From NCBI RefSeq assembly GCF_012273515.2, contig NZ_CP050975.2, positions 9,610,001-9,674,000 of the forward strand: a stretch of 64,000 nucleotides of DNA, given 5' to 3'. Of this stretch, positions 63,043 to 64,000 are shown piece by piece. A program made the position numbers and the translations under genes. Each line of letters begins with the position of its first letter. Position 1 is the stretch's first letter. This stretch comes from Streptomyces sp. RPA4-2. Its GTDB lineage: Bacteria; Actinomycetota; Actinomycetes; Streptomycetales; Streptomycetaceae. The notes beneath the pieces are model-generated. The model did no database searches and was not told where the DNA came from. It worked only from the letters and a program-made list of their open reading frames with translations.

Positions 63043-64000
63043 ATGGTTGAACGGTATGTAATGTCCATCGATCAGGGCACGAACTCCACCCGATGCATCC
63101 TGTTCGACCACCACGGGCGGTTGGTGTCGGTCGCCCAGCGCGAGCACCAGCAGCACTTCCCCCGCCCCGGATGGGTCGAGCACGACGCCGTCGAGATCTG
63201 GCGCAACCTGCGGCGCATCGTCCCGGAAGCCCTGTCCGACGAAGGTGTCGGCGCGGCGGAGGTGGCCGCCATCGGTCTCGCGAACCAGCGGGAGACGACG
63301 GTGGTCTGGGACCGGCGGACGGGCGTCCCGCTGGGCAGGGCCATCGTCTGGCAGGACACCCGTACGGCGCCGCTCGTCGAGGCCCTCAGAATCGACCCCG
63401 GAGACGATTTCTTCCTCGAGCGCTGCGGTCTGCCTCCCTCGACCTATTTCTCGGCGCTGCGGATCCGCTGGCTGTTCGACCATGTCAACGGGCTGGAACG
63501 GCGTGCCGAGGACGGTGAGGTGCTGTTCGGCACGATGGAGAGCTGGCTGATCTGGAACCTCACCGGAGGCGTGGACGGCGGCCTGCACATCACGGACGCG
63601 ACGAACGCCAGCCGCACCATGCTGATGAACATCCGTACGCTGAAGTGGGACGACGAGCTTCTCGCGTTCTTCGGGGTTCCCCGCCCCATGCTTCCGGAGA
63701 TCCGGTCCTCCGCGGAGAGTTACGGGGAGGCCCGCTCGCTCCTCCCGGGCGTCCGTATCACCGCCGCTCTCGGCGACCAGCAGGCCGCCCTGTTCGGCCA
63801 GACCTGTTTCTCCCCGGGCGAGGCGAAGTGCACCTACGGAACGGGCAGCTTCCTGCTGCTCAACACCGGTACGGACGTCGTCCGGTCGCGGCACGGACTC
63901 CTCACGACCGTCGCCTACAAGATCGGGAACGAGCCTCCGGTCTACGCGCTGGAGGGGTCGATCGCGGTCACCGGCTCACTGGTCCAGTGGTTCCGTGACC
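63043..64000 (+). CDS. glpK: Glycerol kinase, N-terminal part (cut by window)
   Basis: The first 319 residues are present. The FGGY-kinase ATPase fold begins [20 protein letters not shown] (phosphate-1 loop DQGTNSTR), followed by [13 protein letters not shown], the substrate-binding [17 protein letters not shown] with Arg-Glu, VWQDTRTA and [15 protein letters not shown] with the catalytic-base Asp. It phosphorylates glycerol to glycerol 3-phosphate. The ATG at 63043 has GGAAGG upstream; Met at 63061 is also possible. No glpF facilitator gene lies between it and gylR. Confidence 0.94.
   Translation, partial: MVERYVMSIDQGTNSTRCILFDHHGRLVSVAQREHQQHFPRPGWVEHDAVEIWRNLRRIVPEALSDEGVGAAEVAAIGLANQRETTVVWDRRTGVPLGRAIVWQDTRTAPLVEALRIDPGDDFFLERCGLPPSTYFSALRIRWLFDHVNGLERRAEDGEVLFGTMESWLIWNLTGGVDGGLHITDATNASRTMLMNIRTLKWDDELLAFFGVPRPMLPEIRSSAESYGEARSLLPGVRITAALGDQQAALFGQTCFSPGEAKCTYGTGSFLLLNTGTDVVRSRHGLLTTVAYKIGNEPPVYALEGSIAVTGSLVQWFRD

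Overview
The window looks like chromosomal DNA of a Streptomyces-type actinobacterium. GC is very high with strong GC3, GTG starts and GGAGG-type ribosome sites are common, and the content is characteristic: many SpoIIE/STAS/anti-sigma ATPase signalling genes, SapA-like small secreted proteins, a GylR-type regulator beside glpK, an LL-DAP-wall style L,D-transpeptidase lipoprotein, GH54 and CBM13 secreted glycosidase modules, and several ECF sigma factors. It reads as an accessory or arm-like region, not a core housekeeping block. I see no rRNA, no CRISPR array and no secondary-metabolite megasynthase.

Layout. 1-12.4 kb is a transposon graveyard mixed with real genes: a PucR-type regulator cut by the window edge, an ECF sigma factor divergent from an MFS exporter, an IS607 element whose tnpB carries an in-frame 99-bp MITE and is truncated, IS256 and other transposase relics, an LLM flavin oxidoreductase, an SGNH lipase, and an IS6-family copy between two oxidoreductase relics. 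12.4-21.1 kb holds a second ECF sigma factor, an L,D-transpeptidase, a Tat-type phosphoesterase, ribB translationally coupled to a HAD phosphatase, a DsbA/FrnE protein and a GH54-CBM13 arabinofuranosidase. 21.3-32.5 kb is a partner-switching and stress island: STAS proteins, a giant hybrid kinase-SpoIIE-anti-sigma protein (split by a one-base frameshift), a GAF-SpoIIE phosphatase, a free ATPase, PRC-barrel and CsbD stress proteins and an MHYT sensor. 32.9-40.4 kb encodes exported proteins: a large NAGPA/phosphoesterase fusion, small Cys-rich secreted proteins, and two paralogous membrane-anchored XRE-DUF2690 regulators around a peptidoglycan-binding protein.

40.5-50.6 kb contains an SGNH hydrolase, a TetR/FBP divergent pair with a clear operator, SDRs, an RTX-repeat exported protein, a second TetR with three copies of a 13-bp palindrome in front of it, and an NCS1 permease. 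At 50,678-50,750 there is a previously unlisted tRNA: a glycine (UCC)-type cloverleaf with complete acceptor, anticodon and T stems and encoded CCA, but a non-standard T-loop. It is followed by a strong terminator and lies 1.2 kb from gcvH. 50.8-64 kb carries an amidohydrolase, gcvH, SRPBCC, an acyltransferase, VOC and AraC genes, katG divergent from a Fur-family regulator, an IclR regulator, another SpoIIE phosphatase with a repeat tail convergent with an anti-sigma-type ATPase, and gylR followed directly by glpK, which runs off the window.

How the genes work together: the strongest theme is signalling by phosphorylation of STAS antagonists, with four STAS or ATPase partners, three SpoIIE phosphatases and stress effectors in the same 10 kb. 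A second theme is the cell surface, with exported lipase, transpeptidase, glycosidase, phosphoesterases and membrane-tethered regulators that could sense the envelope. All functions are inferred from motif recognition by reading; no search was run.
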